From Winogradskyella eximia (GTDB lineage: Bacteria; Bacteroidota; Bacteroidia; Flavobacteriales; Flavobacteriaceae): a stretch of DNA of 64,000 nt. The position numbers and the translations under genes were made by a program. The notes below the pieces were generated by a model, which was given only the letters and a program-made list of their open reading frames with translations, made no database searches and had not been told where the DNA came from. Every line of letters begins with the position of its first letter. Position 1 is the first letter of the stretch. This document shows positions 34,936-43,996 of the stretch, one piece after another. The stretch covers positions 248,001 through 312,000 of the forward strand of contig NZ_QRDV01000001.1 of the NCBI RefSeq assembly GCF_003386165.1, given 5' to 3'.

Positions 34936-36069
34936 ATGTCTCAGCTTAATCTCAATGTCTTTAATATTATAATTATATCAGGCGTTATCCATGGTATTAT
35001 TTTTAGTGTTTCTGTCGCAAGCCAGAAGAAACATATTACAAGCAACACATTATATTTGGCTTTAGTTGTTCTTTTTCTTTCTCTTAGTAATCTTCAATAT
35101 TGGGTTTTAGATACTGGCTTGATTAATAAATATCCCATTATTGAATATGTTTACATACCATGGCATTGGTTAATTTTACCGATGTTTTATATGTATGTTA
35201 AACGCTATATTAGTATGTCAAAAATTGCAAATAAGGGAAAGGCAATACTAATTTCTCCATTTTTTATTGTATTGATAATTCATATTATCCAAGTTTTATA
35301 TAAAGTGGTAATTAATAAGTCTTATGAAATACCATCCCACTTTGGTAGAGGTGTTTTTGTTTATATAGAGTTTTTTTCAGTTGCTTTCAATGTATTTCTA
35401 ATTTACCTTTCATACAAAACTATTGTTACTTACGAAGCAGATGATAGTTTTGAGTTTGCCATTGTTAAGTCTGAAATTAAATGGTTAAAAGATTTAATTT
35501 ACACTGGTTTATTAACTTGTTTCTTTTGGCTAGTTGCTATAATAATTGTTGTTGCATACGATTTAAATAAATCATATGTTTTCTATCCTTTATGGATTGG
35601 AACATCAATACTCGTCTATTGGTTAGGTTATGTAGGTTTGAATAATTCTAAACTTTTAAAAGAGCGTATTGGCATAAGAAAACGTAAGACAGTATCGGTT
35701 AATGAGATTCAATCAATTAAGAAAACCGATAAATTGTTTAGTAATTTAGAAGAATTAATAGTTAATGGTAACTTATATCTTAATCCAAATTTTAAATTAA
35801 AACATATTGCCTCTATTTTGAATCTCAGCGAAGGTTATGTCTCCCAATTAATTAATAAAAATTCAGACTTAAATTTTAATGATTTTGTAAATAAAATGAG
35901 AATTGAAGAATCAAAAAAGATGCTTAGTGATGATAACTATGGTAATTATACAATTACTGCTATCGGTTTAGAGTCTGGTTTTAATTCTAAAACAAGTTTT
36001 TACACAGCATTTAAGAAGTTTACAAATAAAACGCCTACAGAATATAGAAAAGCTGTCCGAAATCTTTAA
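34936..36069 (+). CDS. Membrane-bound AraC-type regulator (multi-span N-terminus plus HTH)
   Basis: This 377-residue protein has about seven hydrophobic segments in residues 8-235 and a C-terminal AraC-type helix-turn-helix domain (about 265-377: FKLKHIASILNLSEGYVSQLINK, then TITAIGLESGFNSKTSFYTAFKKFTNKTPTEYRK). Such regulators sense a signal in the membrane and bind DNA from the membrane. It lies directly before the accessory lipoprotein cluster and is the natural candidate for controlling it, though this is inferred from position only. Confidence 0.8.
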   Translation: MSQLNLNVFNIIIISGVIHGIIFSVSVASQKKHITSNTLYLALVVLFLSLSNLQYWVLDTGLINKYPIIEYVYIPWHWLILPMFYMYVKRYISMSKIANKGKAILISPFFIVLIIHIIQVLYKVVINKSYEIPSHFGRGVFVYIEFFSVAFNVFLIYLSYKTIVTYEADDSFEFAIVKSEIKWLKDLIYTGLLTCFFWLVAIIIVVAYDLNKSYVFYPLWIGTSILVYWLGYVGLNNSKLLKERIGIRKRKTVSVNEIQSIKKTDKLFSNLEELIVNGNLYLNPNFKLKHIASILNLSEGYVSQLINKNSDLNFNDFVNKMRIEESKKMLSDDNYGNYTITAIGLESGFNSKTSFYTAFKKFTNKTPTEYRKAVRNL

Positions 36070-36143
36070 CTATCTTAATATACAGTACACTCAATTACAA
36101 TACTGGTCATAATATTGCTTGAAACTAAAAATCAAAAATAATT

Positions 36144-36698
36144 ATGAGGAACAAGCTTTCTAGTATTACAATATGTTTATTATTACTAGTAATAAATTAC
36201 AGTTGCGAAAAAGAAGAACGCATAGAATTAGAAACTAACCAATCTAGAAGTATAATTCTAGAGGATATTTCTGTGGGAGATGTTAAACATCCATATAAGG
36301 TTTCTGGTCTTCTATCCAATTTTTCAACAACGATCAGTAATGGTTTACAAAGAAAATCATCTGAAGCAACTCAAGATGATTTTATAATAGACACCACTTC
36401 GGTTAAATACATTGAAGGACCAGTTAGCCATAGTTATACGTTTACAGTGAAAAGTACAGATATTAACCCTAATGTTGTGCAAAACCTTGTATTGGCTAAG
36501 CATAATGATATGGATAGTTACCTTTCATTAATATATACGTATAATTTAACGGATAGCGAATTATTATTAATAGAACAAGGAGAATATCCTATTGAATATG
36601 TAAATGAACCTATTGTAGAAAGTGTAGAAGGTTTTGCTGGGTTATTAGGAAGAGGACCTTGTGTTTTTTATGAAACAGTTGGTTTTCAGGTGCATTGA
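36144..36698 (+). CDS. N-terminal part of interrupted lipoprotein gene
   Basis: 184 residues up to an in-frame TGA. A lipoprotein signal peptide (LLLLVINYSC, Cys21) is followed by a Ser/Thr-rich, beta-type region (for example SHSYTFTVKSTDINPN) and GLLGRGPCVFYETVGFQVH at the end. No family recognised. As it stands it would be a truncated lipoprotein. Confidence 0.6.
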   Translation: MRNKLSSITICLLLLVINYSCEKEERIELETNQSRSIILEDISVGDVKHPYKVSGLLSNFSTTISNGLQRKSSEATQDDFIIDTTSVKYIEGPVSHSYTFTVKSTDINPNVVQNLVLAKHNDMDSYLSLIYTYNLTDSELLLIEQGEYPIEYVNEPIVESVEGFAGLLGRGPCVFYETVGFQVH

Positions 36699-36974
36699 TC
36701 TCATCCAGATCATCAAGCGGCTCATGCAGATGGTACTTGTTCACATCCAGAAACTACACATATTACAGTTACTGTACAGAAAGATTGTCCAGGTAGTCCT
36801 TCTAGTACAGATGATGATATAGATCATTCTGGTAGCACATCTGCAGGAGGTGGAGGAGGTGGAGGTACTAGTTGGGGAGGAAACCCAGATAATAATCTCT
36901 ATGATCCAAATCATCCTGATTATGTAGAAGTAAGCCTATTAGAGCAAGGGGCACTTACACAAATAAGTCTTCCT

Positions 36975-38006
36975 ATGAGAAGTAAATTACGAAATGAAAT
37001 GGTATCTTTAATAGACTCGGAAGATTTAAGTTTTTTAAATAATTATTATCATTTAGAGCGCGCATTTAATATGTATTTATCTACTAACAATAATACTGAA
37101 GGCTATGCTTTTGTAGATTGGTCTATAGATTATTTACAGAGTTTATATCTTTCTGGCAATTCTCAAGCATCAGCTATTCCAGCTTCTGTACCTGAGAATG
37201 CGGATATTTTTGATGATATAGTGCATAATAATCTAAATGATGAAGGGATTATTGAGGATTTGTTTGAGGCTCACTATGATGAAAATCCAGATAAATTCAT
37301 GGAAGATTTCGTCTATGATCAAAATAATCAGGATCCAGTTATTGAAGACATGGAAGACTATTTAGATTGTTTTAATGATGGTAAAATAGCAGATAATTAT
37401 GAATTTATAATGTACGTTGATCAACCAGAAGCTGGCGAAAACACAGTTGTTAAGGTTGATATTAAATGGCCATTGTCAGAATCAACAGGCGATGTTGGAC
37501 ATACTTTTTTTTCAATTGTTAAGAATAATACAGATGGAACTAGTACAACAAAAACACTTGGTTTTTACCCTGCAGACAATACTTATTTAGATGATGCTAC
37601 TGATCTTGAAGGAGCAGGTACATTTAAGGATAATGGAATAGAAGGGCAAGAGCATGAATATGATGTTAGTTTATCGTTTACAGGTGTTAATCAAGGACAG
37701 TTTGATGACATAAAAGAAGATTTAATAGCTTTAGAAGATGCTAATTATGATTTAAACGATGCCAATTGTACAACTATGGCACATGTAATAGCTGCTGAAA
37801 ATCTAGGTCTAACTTTAACACCCAATCTTTCCGTATATAGGTGGTTTGTTGTAACAGGTGCAATACCTATAATTGGTTTGTCCCCAGGGCAATATGGAGT
37901 TGACTTGGTCGATGAAGAGTTTGAAGCTGATTCAAATATTCAATTAGAAGTATTAGAAAATGAATCCAATAATAGCCCAAGAACATCTACATCAAACTGT
38001 AATTAA
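36975..38006 (+). CDS. C-terminal part of interrupted lipoprotein gene, possible papain-like domain
   Basis: 343 residues from an internal ATG that is probably not a true start, because the frame is open upstream to the TGA. It is acidic. The region GDVGHTFFSIVK, followed by FKDNGIEGQEHEYDV and, 50 residues later, DANCTTMAHVIAAENLGL, has the His and Cys order of a circularly permuted papain-like (NlpC/P60) hydrolase; this is inference from spacing only. The end (SNNSPRTSTSNCN) looks like a linker tail. No characterised family is recognised. Confidence 0.6.
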   Translation: MRSKLRNEMVSLIDSEDLSFLNNYYHLERAFNMYLSTNNNTEGYAFVDWSIDYLQSLYLSGNSQASAIPASVPENADIFDDIVHNNLNDEGIIEDLFEAHYDENPDKFMEDFVYDQNNQDPVIEDMEDYLDCFNDGKIADNYEFIMYVDQPEAGENTVVKVDIKWPLSESTGDVGHTFFSIVKNNTDGTSTTKTLGFYPADNTYLDDATDLEGAGTFKDNGIEGQEHEYDVSLSFTGVNQGQFDDIKEDLIALEDANYDLNDANCTTMAHVIAAENLGLTLTPNLSVYRWFVVTGAIPIIGLSPGQYGVDLVDEEFEADSNIQLEVLENESNNSPRTSTSNCN

Positions 38007-38013
38007 AAATAAA

Positions 38014-38442
38014 ATGAAAATTATATCTTTTAACAAATTGAAAACCACTAGGACATTAGTTGTAATACTTTTATTTCTTAGCTCATATGTAATATTAATT
38101 GATACAAATAGTGAGAAGTTTATTCCTCTACCTTATTTTTTGATAGAGTTCGGTGCTGTTTTTGAAATTTTTTCTAATGGATTCAACAAAGAAAATACTA
38201 AAGATTATTTAATATTTTTCGCTACGATTATAGCTCATGCTAATATTCTTTTTTTAATGATTGAAAGAACCTTTAAATGGCTAAGTATCTTATTGCCGTT
38301 AGTTTTTATTCTGTTATTGTTATCAAATAATCCAAATTCTTTAAGCAATTATAGTAATATAGCGATGATAAGCATCATTCCTTATTTTGTTTTTTGGTTA
38401 TTATTAATAATGGTTTGTTTTAGAAACAATAAGGAATATTAA
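38014..38442 (+). CDS. Hypothetical small membrane protein
   Basis: 142 residues with about four membrane-spanning segments (LVVILLFLSSYVILI, YLIFFATIIAHANILFL, WLSILLPLVFILLLL, IPYFVFWLLLIMVCF). The ATG at 38014 is preferred to 37960, which would overlap the previous gene. It follows the interrupted lipoprotein gene by eight bases and is probably co-transcribed. No family recognised; a partner or protective role for the preceding secreted protein is a guess from gene order. Confidence 0.6.
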   Translation: MKIISFNKLKTTRTLVVILLFLSSYVILIDTNSEKFIPLPYFLIEFGAVFEIFSNGFNKENTKDYLIFFATIIAHANILFLMIERTFKWLSILLPLVFILLLLSNNPNSLSNYSNIAMISIIPYFVFWLLLIMVCFRNNKEY

Positions 38443-38525
38443 TTTTCCTAATAGAATAACTAGGAATGAAGATGGTTGAATTTCTCCTGAAAATAATGGG
38501 GACTGTAACTAAATAATAATTAAAT

Positions 38526-39056
38526 ATGAATTTCAAGACTATTAAAAAAATATTATTTTTCTTCTGCTTTTGTATTGTATTAAGTTCGTGTAAAAAAAAG
38601 AATAAAACAGTTACCGCCAATTTATCATTTAGGTCTATATCTTTTACGAGTGCATATGGTGCAAAAGAGAATTTATATAGGGAGATTCTTAACGGAGCAG
38701 ATAGTATTGTATCTAGTTTTAATAAAGAAGCAAAGAATAATGGTAGAACAAATACCGAAAATCAAAATTATTTACTAAGTAAACATGTTTTAAAACTTGA
38801 TGAACTAGAAATGTTGAAACTACCACATATTTATTTACATTTTGGTGCTGACTCAATTATGGAAGTATATCTATCTGAAAATGAATATAAAAAAATTAAA
38901 CATTTCAGACAAGTTGATTTATTCAAAGAAAAAAAGAAAGTAATCTTAGAATTAGATATTAAAGAAATAGATAGTGGAATTTATTATTCTGATAATATTC
39001 GAAGTGTAAAAAAAGCTGATGGTAAAAGTCGCTCAAATATTTTTAAACAGGAATAG
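38526..39056 (+). CDS. Hypothetical lipoprotein
   Basis: 176 residues with a lipobox (CIVLSSC, Cys22) followed by a Lys-rich stretch (KKKNK). The remainder is soluble, with helical, charged character, and has no recognised family. It is the last gene of the plus-strand accessory cluster and ends at a bidirectional terminator shared with the TraB-like gene. Confidence 0.65.
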   Translation: MNFKTIKKILFFFCFCIVLSSCKKKNKTVTANLSFRSISFTSAYGAKENLYREILNGADSIVSSFNKEAKNNGRTNTENQNYLLSKHVLKLDELEMLKLPHIYLHFGADSIMEVYLSENEYKKIKHFRQVDLFKEKKKVILELDIKEIDSGIYYSDNIRSVKKADGKSRSNIFKQE

Positions 39057-39080
39057 TCTACATACTTTTAAAACTATTAT

Positions 39081-39109
39081 AACCTCAAGCAATGATTTAG
39101 CTTGAGGTT
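39081..39109. terminator. Bidirectional terminator between accessory cluster and TraB-like gene
   Basis: The inverted repeat AACCTCAAGC / GCTTGAGGTT with a nine-base loop lies between convergent genes. Confidence 0.75.
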
Positions 39110-39141
39110 AATTTATATTAATTATATACATAAAAAATTTA

Positions 39142-42100
39142 CTAATAATCATAATACCCATCACGTTCACTTGGCGTTACACGTTGTCGGTCTTTGTAAA
39201 TCGCTAAGTTGAGTATTTCAATGTATTGCTCTTCTAACTCCTTAGTTTTATCTACTATAGTACCATAACTTTCAGATTTAGAATAGTAGTTTACCACCAA
39301 TTGTGTTGGGTCTTTTGGTTTAATAAATGAGATATAATGTAAGGCTTCAACCTTGCCAGCGTACTCATCGTCCTTATCAATCTTAAAAAAATACATTACT
39401 GCATTTTTGCCCTTATCGGTTACGAAATTGCGTTGAAAAAGAAACTGAATAGAGTCCTTATCTTTTTCGTAATTGGCTTCGGATAAAAGTTTGGATTTTG
39501 CAAATTGCTTTTGATCAATATTTATAGATTTTAACTTATTTAAAAGTTTTGCTTCGTCTAATTCCTCTAATAGCAAGTGTTGATTTTCTTCGTCTTCTAA
39601 TAGTTTTTCTACCAGTTTAGATGGAATGGTTTCTTTTTTTTCAGTCAACAATACATAGTATTTCACTAAAGCATTTGTATCATCTACATTCAATAGTTTT
39701 TCAAAGAAATCTTGTGCGGTGCGTTCATTTCTGTAAGGGAAAATAAGTCTTACATAGGTCGCTAACTCATAAGAGTAGGTGTTATAGCCATAATTGTAGT
39801 TACCTAAATTACGTTTAACTTCCATTTTACCGTCATTAATCAATTGGTTTTTGTATTTTTTATAGGTTTTTGGTTTTACCAATCCGCTATCTTTAACTTT
39901 CGCTAATAGGTTGTAAAGTGGTTGTTTGTATTCTGATATGGTACTGTATTCTAAAATTTTTGGAAATAATGACGCTTTTAATTCTAAAGAATCTTTCTTA
40001 TAGTAATTGTAAAACATTGAGCCAACGCTTCCTAATGGTAAATCGCGTTCCATAAGTTCTAAGGCAATTTTATAATTTTCTTTTTTATTAGATTGAAGTA
40101 GCCCTTCTAAAATAGAGGTTTGGGTTTGAGGATCAGAATAGCTATCGTGATACAGTTGTTTTATAAATGGTAAATTGTTTTTTAAATCAATTTCAATAAG
40201 TTGTTCTACTAAATGTGATTTTATGTTTAGTCGCTCTTTATCGAACTCAAAATCTTTAAGAATAGAGACGATGTCTTTGCTGTTGTGTTTTTTGAATTTT
40301 ACAAGATTATATGATTCAAAGACTAAACTATCGTTGGCTCTTAAGGCTTCAAAAAACTGTTTTGTTTTATCTTGAAGTACATTTTTACCTAAAAGAGTGT
40401 CCTTAGGTGTGAATGAATCGTAAAATTCAGTTACAAATTTAGAAGGACCACTTATAGAATCCACTAACGTTTTCAATTCAAAAAGCACCCCTTCTTTTAA
40501 TATGTTTTTTACCAACACTTGCTTGGCACTAGTTGAATCTGTATAACTAAAACGGTGTGTATATATAGAGTCGGTCTTAGATGATGAACGGTTGGCGATT
40601 TTGAATGCTTTTAATCCATTGTAATAATAGGCTCTATAATTTACTTTGTCTTCTAATTCTTTCCAAAGGCTATCTACATTATGAAACATTTGTAAATCAT
40701 GAAACTTTGTTCTTGAAACCGTAATTTGCTCATTGGCATGTGTAGAATAAATGGTTTCTTTTATAGTTTGTTCGTAATCTTTAGGTTTTGTTCCTCCGTT
40801 GTAATTGTAGCCATAAGGATTAGGTGTTGGTGCTTTAGCATTGGTTCTTACTGAAAAATGTAAAGAGGTATCTGCAACTTTTTCAAAATTACTATAATCT
40901 GTTTTGTTGAATTTAAAAGATTTAAAAAAGGCGTTTTTATCTTCAGCATTTGTGCCTACATAACCTAAAAGGTAGTAGCTACCATCTTTTACTATGGTTT
41001 TTAAATATAAGTTTTTATGGGTTGTAGAATCTAAAACGGCATATGATTCATAAGTTTTATAATCACCAGCTTTAAAACCACCTTTTGCTTCGATAAGCTT
41101 GTAATTTTTATATAAAGCATGATGAAAATATTTGGCTTCAAAACTATCTTCTTCAATATAAGAAAGGTCGTTTAAAACAGCTTCTTCAACAAAGTAATAA
41201 GCATCATTTTTATAACCTTCTATTAATTTTTTGCCATAATTATGCATATTGCTAGAAACATAATACTCTGGGAAATCTACCTGAAACTTATTGTTTGGCG
41301 ATACAAACAATTGATTGGTATTTGAAGGAGTCTTTAATGTAATATCATTAAAAATTTTAGCTTCATGTTTTAGAACAAAATCGCTTCGACCTGCAAATTT
41401 TATAATAATAATTTCTAGAGGAGTTTGATAAATATGATACTTCTGAAATTCTCCTTTTTTTGTTTTATTAACGATGCTTATTCCGGGATAAGGGGTTGTT
41501 AATTCTTCTTTTTTAATAATATCACCAGGAATATCTTCATATAATAAATGATCAATATCTTTAAGGGTAATATGTTCTTTTTCGTTTGGTAAATAAGTAA
41601 AACGACTAATTCTATTGATGGTTAAATAAGCACCATTTGTCATATCTGGATCTAGGTAATATTTTTGTCCTGCATATGAGAATTCGCGTAATTTGTCGTA
41701 GGTATTAATACTTAAAAAGCCATCTGGAGTGTTGTGTTTTTTAAGTATTGGTGTTACAAAAAGGCTGTCTAATTTTATCTTTTCCGTTTTGCTGTAATCT
41801 GTTTGTTCTGAGGTCAGGGCTTTTACTGTATAGCCTCTTTTTCGTAACATATTAATCATGCCTTGATCTCCTGGTAAATGTGCAGCACCAACACCTGCAA
41901 ATACCGATTTGGTTGGCATCAATTCTTCTAAAGAAATCACCATATTTTTATTTCTAATATATAGCATGTTCTCTCTGTAGAATTCGGTGTTTACACCAGC
42001 TCCTATAGAATCTAAAAGGTCTAAATTTCTATCTCTATATAAATTTTCTTGAATTAAATAAGCATTCTCCTTAGCATATAGTTTTTGTACCCATGGATCT

Positions 42101-42654
42101 AATTCTTTTTTATTAGCATTATAAGCTGCCTTGGTTGTTAGGTATCTAGATTCGGCTAAATCTTCTAAGCCGTATATTTTTTTATTATGTTTTTTTCCGG
42201 CTTGAAAAATAAACATGTCTAAATACGTTTCTTCTTCAAAATTATCTGAAGAACTACTTTTTCTATATAAATAAGCGTTTACCGCATTATTATCCATTCT
42301 TACCGAACCTCTAATTGCCATTTCTTCAGGGTGCGTTAGCTTGAAAAGATTTGTGTAAAAATCAGTACTGTAATTATTGTAAGCTGCCATTTGACCTAGC
42401 ATCATTTCATAATTAAATCCAGGCCACGTGGTTGGGTCAGATTCTAAAGCAATACAATCACTTTTTTCTAAAGCTTTATAAAAAACATCATCTAAGCGAA
42501 AAGCTACTTTTTTGCTCACATGCATGGTGCCGTAGAGATAAGAAGGTTTTTCGAGTCCGTTTCCTGTAATTTTCCAGAGTAAACTTTGATATTGTTGCTG
42601 TGAGAATGCAACTATTGTGAATAGTGTAAGGAATATGGCTAGGTTTTTTTTCAT
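39142..42654 (-). CDS. Large secreted protein with TraB/GumN domain
   Basis: 1170 residues from the ATG at 42654 (an upstream ATG at 42687 would disrupt the signal peptide). Signal peptide about residues 1-18 (NLAIFLTLFTIVAFSQ). The N-terminal 300 residues carry a TraB/GumN domain: PSYLYGTMHV, CIALESDP, and FAGVGAAHLPGDQGMINMLRKRGYTV with the GAHL signature. TraB-family proteins are thought to be metal-dependent peptidases of the Tiki type. The remaining 850 residues, helical and Lys/Asp-rich, are unrecognised and make this protein much longer than the usual 280-residue form. It is presumably located in the periplasm or surface. Confidence 0.8.
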   Translation of the reverse strand: MKKNLAIFLTLFTIVAFSQQQYQSLLWKITGNGLEKPSYLYGTMHVSKKVAFRLDDVFYKALEKSDCIALESDPTTWPGFNYEMMLGQMAAYNNYSTDFYTNLFKLTHPEEMAIRGSVRMDNNAVNAYLYRKSSSSDNFEEETYLDMFIFQAGKKHNKKIYGLEDLAESRYLTTKAAYNANKKELDPWVQKLYAKENAYLIQENLYRDRNLDLLDSIGAGVNTEFYRENMLYIRNKNMVISLEELMPTKSVFAGVGAAHLPGDQGMINMLRKRGYTVKALTSEQTDYSKTEKIKLDSLFVTPILKKHNTPDGFLSINTYDKLREFSYAGQKYYLDPDMTNGAYLTINRISRFTYLPNEKEHITLKDIDHLLYEDIPGDIIKKEELTTPYPGISIVNKTKKGEFQKYHIYQTPLEIIIIKFAGRSDFVLKHEAKIFNDITLKTPSNTNQLFVSPNNKFQVDFPEYYVSSNMHNYGKKLIEGYKNDAYYFVEEAVLNDLSYIEEDSFEAKYFHHALYKNYKLIEAKGGFKAGDYKTYESYAVLDSTTHKNLYLKTIVKDGSYYLLGYVGTNAEDKNAFFKSFKFNKTDYSNFEKVADTSLHFSVRTNAKAPTPNPYGYNYNGGTKPKDYEQTIKETIYSTHANEQITVSRTKFHDLQMFHNVDSLWKELEDKVNYRAYYYNGLKAFKIANRSSSKTDSIYTHRFSYTDSTSAKQVLVKNILKEGVLFELKTLVDSISGPSKFVTEFYDSFTPKDTLLGKNVLQDKTKQFFEALRANDSLVFESYNLVKFKKHNSKDIVSILKDFEFDKERLNIKSHLVEQLIEIDLKNNLPFIKQLYHDSYSDPQTQTSILEGLLQSNKKENYKIALELMERDLPLGSVGSMFYNYYKKDSLELKASLFPKILEYSTISEYKQPLYNLLAKVKDSGLVKPKTYKKYKNQLINDGKMEVKRNLGNYNYGYNTYSYELATYVRLIFPYRNERTAQDFFEKLLNVDDTNALVKYYVLLTEKKETIPSKLVEKLLEDEENQHLLLEELDEAKLLNKLKSINIDQKQFAKSKLLSEANYEKDKDSIQFLFQRNFVTDKGKNAVMYFFKIDKDDEYAGKVEALHYISFIKPKDPTQLVVNYYSKSESYGTIVDKTKELEEQYIEILNLAIYKDRQRVTPSERDGYYDY

Positions 42655-42958
42655 GTGTCTGTGTTTATGGACTTTTAAGGTGTACAAGCTGTTCGTTATT
42701 TTTATTTAAGTGATAAAAATTGAATATGCGTGTTTCATCATAAAACGTAATCAAGGCTTGTAAAGATATTTAATTCCTTTAAACAGCCATATAGATTCTA
42801 TAAAAGTCTATAAAAAACGACAATTAGTGATGAATATTTCATATAAATTAACTTTTAAATAAATGAGATATTAATAATGTTGCGATAAATAAAACCAATA
42901 GAAACCATAATCTAGTATTGTAATTAGTATTGTATTTTTGTATTTGAAAAAGGAAACT
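42655..42958. promoter_or_regulatory. Divergent intergenic region TraB-like/hemH, 304 bases
   Basis: No gene is seen here. It contains AT-rich leader sequence, two short tandem repeats (TCTATAAAAG/TCTATAAAAA near 42795 and AGTATTGTA twice near 42914), and TATTTTTG at 42933-42940, a match to the TAnnTTTG -7 box 19 bases before the hemH ATG. The -33 element is not clear. Confidence 0.4.
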
Positions 42959-43996
42959 ATGTCAAAAGGAATTTTATTAGTGAATTTGGGCTCTCCAGAA
43001 AGTCCAAGCCCAAAGGATGTTAAAAAATATCTTGGAGAATTTTTAATGGACGAACGCGTTATTGACGTGCCATTATGGGCTCGTAATATTTTAGTAAAGG
43101 GTATTATTCTTAATACAAGACCAAAAGCCTCTGCAGCAGCATATCAAAAAATATGGTGGGATGAAGGTTCTCCATTGATTGTTTTGTCTGAGCGATTGCA
43201 AGAAAAAGTGCAAGAAAAAGTAGATTTTCCTGTAGCATTAGCAATGCGCTATGGTAGCATGACGATAAAAAAAGGATTGCAAGAATTAGTAGATAAAGGC
43301 TGTACTGAAATAAAAACCGTTCCATTATATCCGCAATTTGCGATGGCAACAACAGAAACCATTGATGTAAAAGTAGATGAATTGGTTGCGGAATATTTTC
43401 CAGACATAAAAATTACAAGAACTCCAGCGTTTTATAAGCGTGAAGATTATATCAATGTACTCTCAAAGAGCATTGGGGAAACGTTGAATGATTTAGATTA
43501 TGAACATATCTTATTTAGTTATCATGGAGTTCCTGAAAGACATATTCGTAAAAGTGATATAACCAATGGCAATTGCAAAATGGATGGTAAATGCTGTTTT
43601 AAAAAGGGTAGTAAACAACACGAGTTTTGTTACCGTCACCAATGCGAAATTACCACTGTAAACGTGGCTAAAAAGTTAGGTTTAAAAAATGGCACTTATT
43701 CTACTACGTTTCAATCTAGACTTGGTTTTGATCCATGGTTACAACCATATACTGACCGAACAATAGAGAGAATGGGTAAAGCAGGTACAAAAAAAATGGC
43801 CATTGTAACACCAGCTTTTGTGAGTGATTGTTTAGAAACTTTAGAAGAAATTGCGATGGAAGGCGAAGAAATTTTTCATGAAATGGGTGGAGAGGAATTT
43901 ACAGTAATTCCTTGTCTTAACGACCGTGATGATTTTGCTGAAGTGTTGGCAAATATGGTAAATGAATGGGCAGTTGCTGAAAATAAAGCCGTGTAA
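42959..43996 (+). CDS. hemH: Ferrochelatase
   Basis: This 345-residue enzyme inserts ferrous iron into protoporphyrin IX to make heme. Family signatures are ILLVNLGSPESP at the start, FSYHGVPERHIR with the catalytic His, and VTPAFVSDCLETLEEIAMEG with the conserved Glu. Two Cys-rich stretches (NCKMDGKCCFKKG, YRHQCE) resemble the iron-sulfur ligand insertion of some bacterial ferrochelatases. The ATG at 42959 is chosen over a TTG at 42938. The stop codon overlaps the MATE start by one base. Confidence 0.96.
   Translation: MSKGILLVNLGSPESPSPKDVKKYLGEFLMDERVIDVPLWARNILVKGIILNTRPKASAAAYQKIWWDEGSPLIVLSERLQEKVQEKVDFPVALAMRYGSMTIKKGLQELVDKGCTEIKTVPLYPQFAMATTETIDVKVDELVAEYFPDIKITRTPAFYKREDYINVLSKSIGETLNDLDYEHILFSYHGVPERHIRKSDITNGNCKMDGKCCFKKGSKQHEFCYRHQCEITTVNVAKKLGLKNGTYSTTFQSRLGFDPWLQPYTDRTIERMGKAGTKKMAIVTPAFVSDCLETLEEIAMEGEEIFHEMGGEEFTVIPCLNDRDDFAEVLANMVNEWAVAENKAV

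Larger units (their letters stand above)
36144..38006 (+). pseudogene. Secreted lipoprotein gene interrupted by an in-frame TGA
   Basis: The two open frames 36144-36698 and 36975-38006 lie in the same frame, and the 276 bases between them contain no other stop. Read through, the product would be 620 residues: lipoprotein signal (INYSC, Cys21), a beta-rich N-terminal part, a His- and Gly-rich linker with SAGGGGGGGTSWGG, and a C-terminal domain with conserved-looking His and Cys. Codon TGA at 36696-36698 sits where the neighbours are HPDHQ and FQVH; a Trp codon TGG is one change away. It is therefore a recent nonsense mutation or a sequencing error. The CDS parts are also listed separately. Confidence 0.75.

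Noticed and set aside
36696..36698. TGA as selenocysteine or recoded codon
   Set aside because: No SECIS-like hairpin is visible right after it, Flavobacteria in general do not reassign TGA, and a point mutation or error is simpler.
37960..38013. Upstream ATG extending the small membrane protein
   Set aside because: It overlaps the preceding gene by 47 bases and adds a non-hydrophobic stretch; the ATG at 38014 directly gives the membrane protein start.
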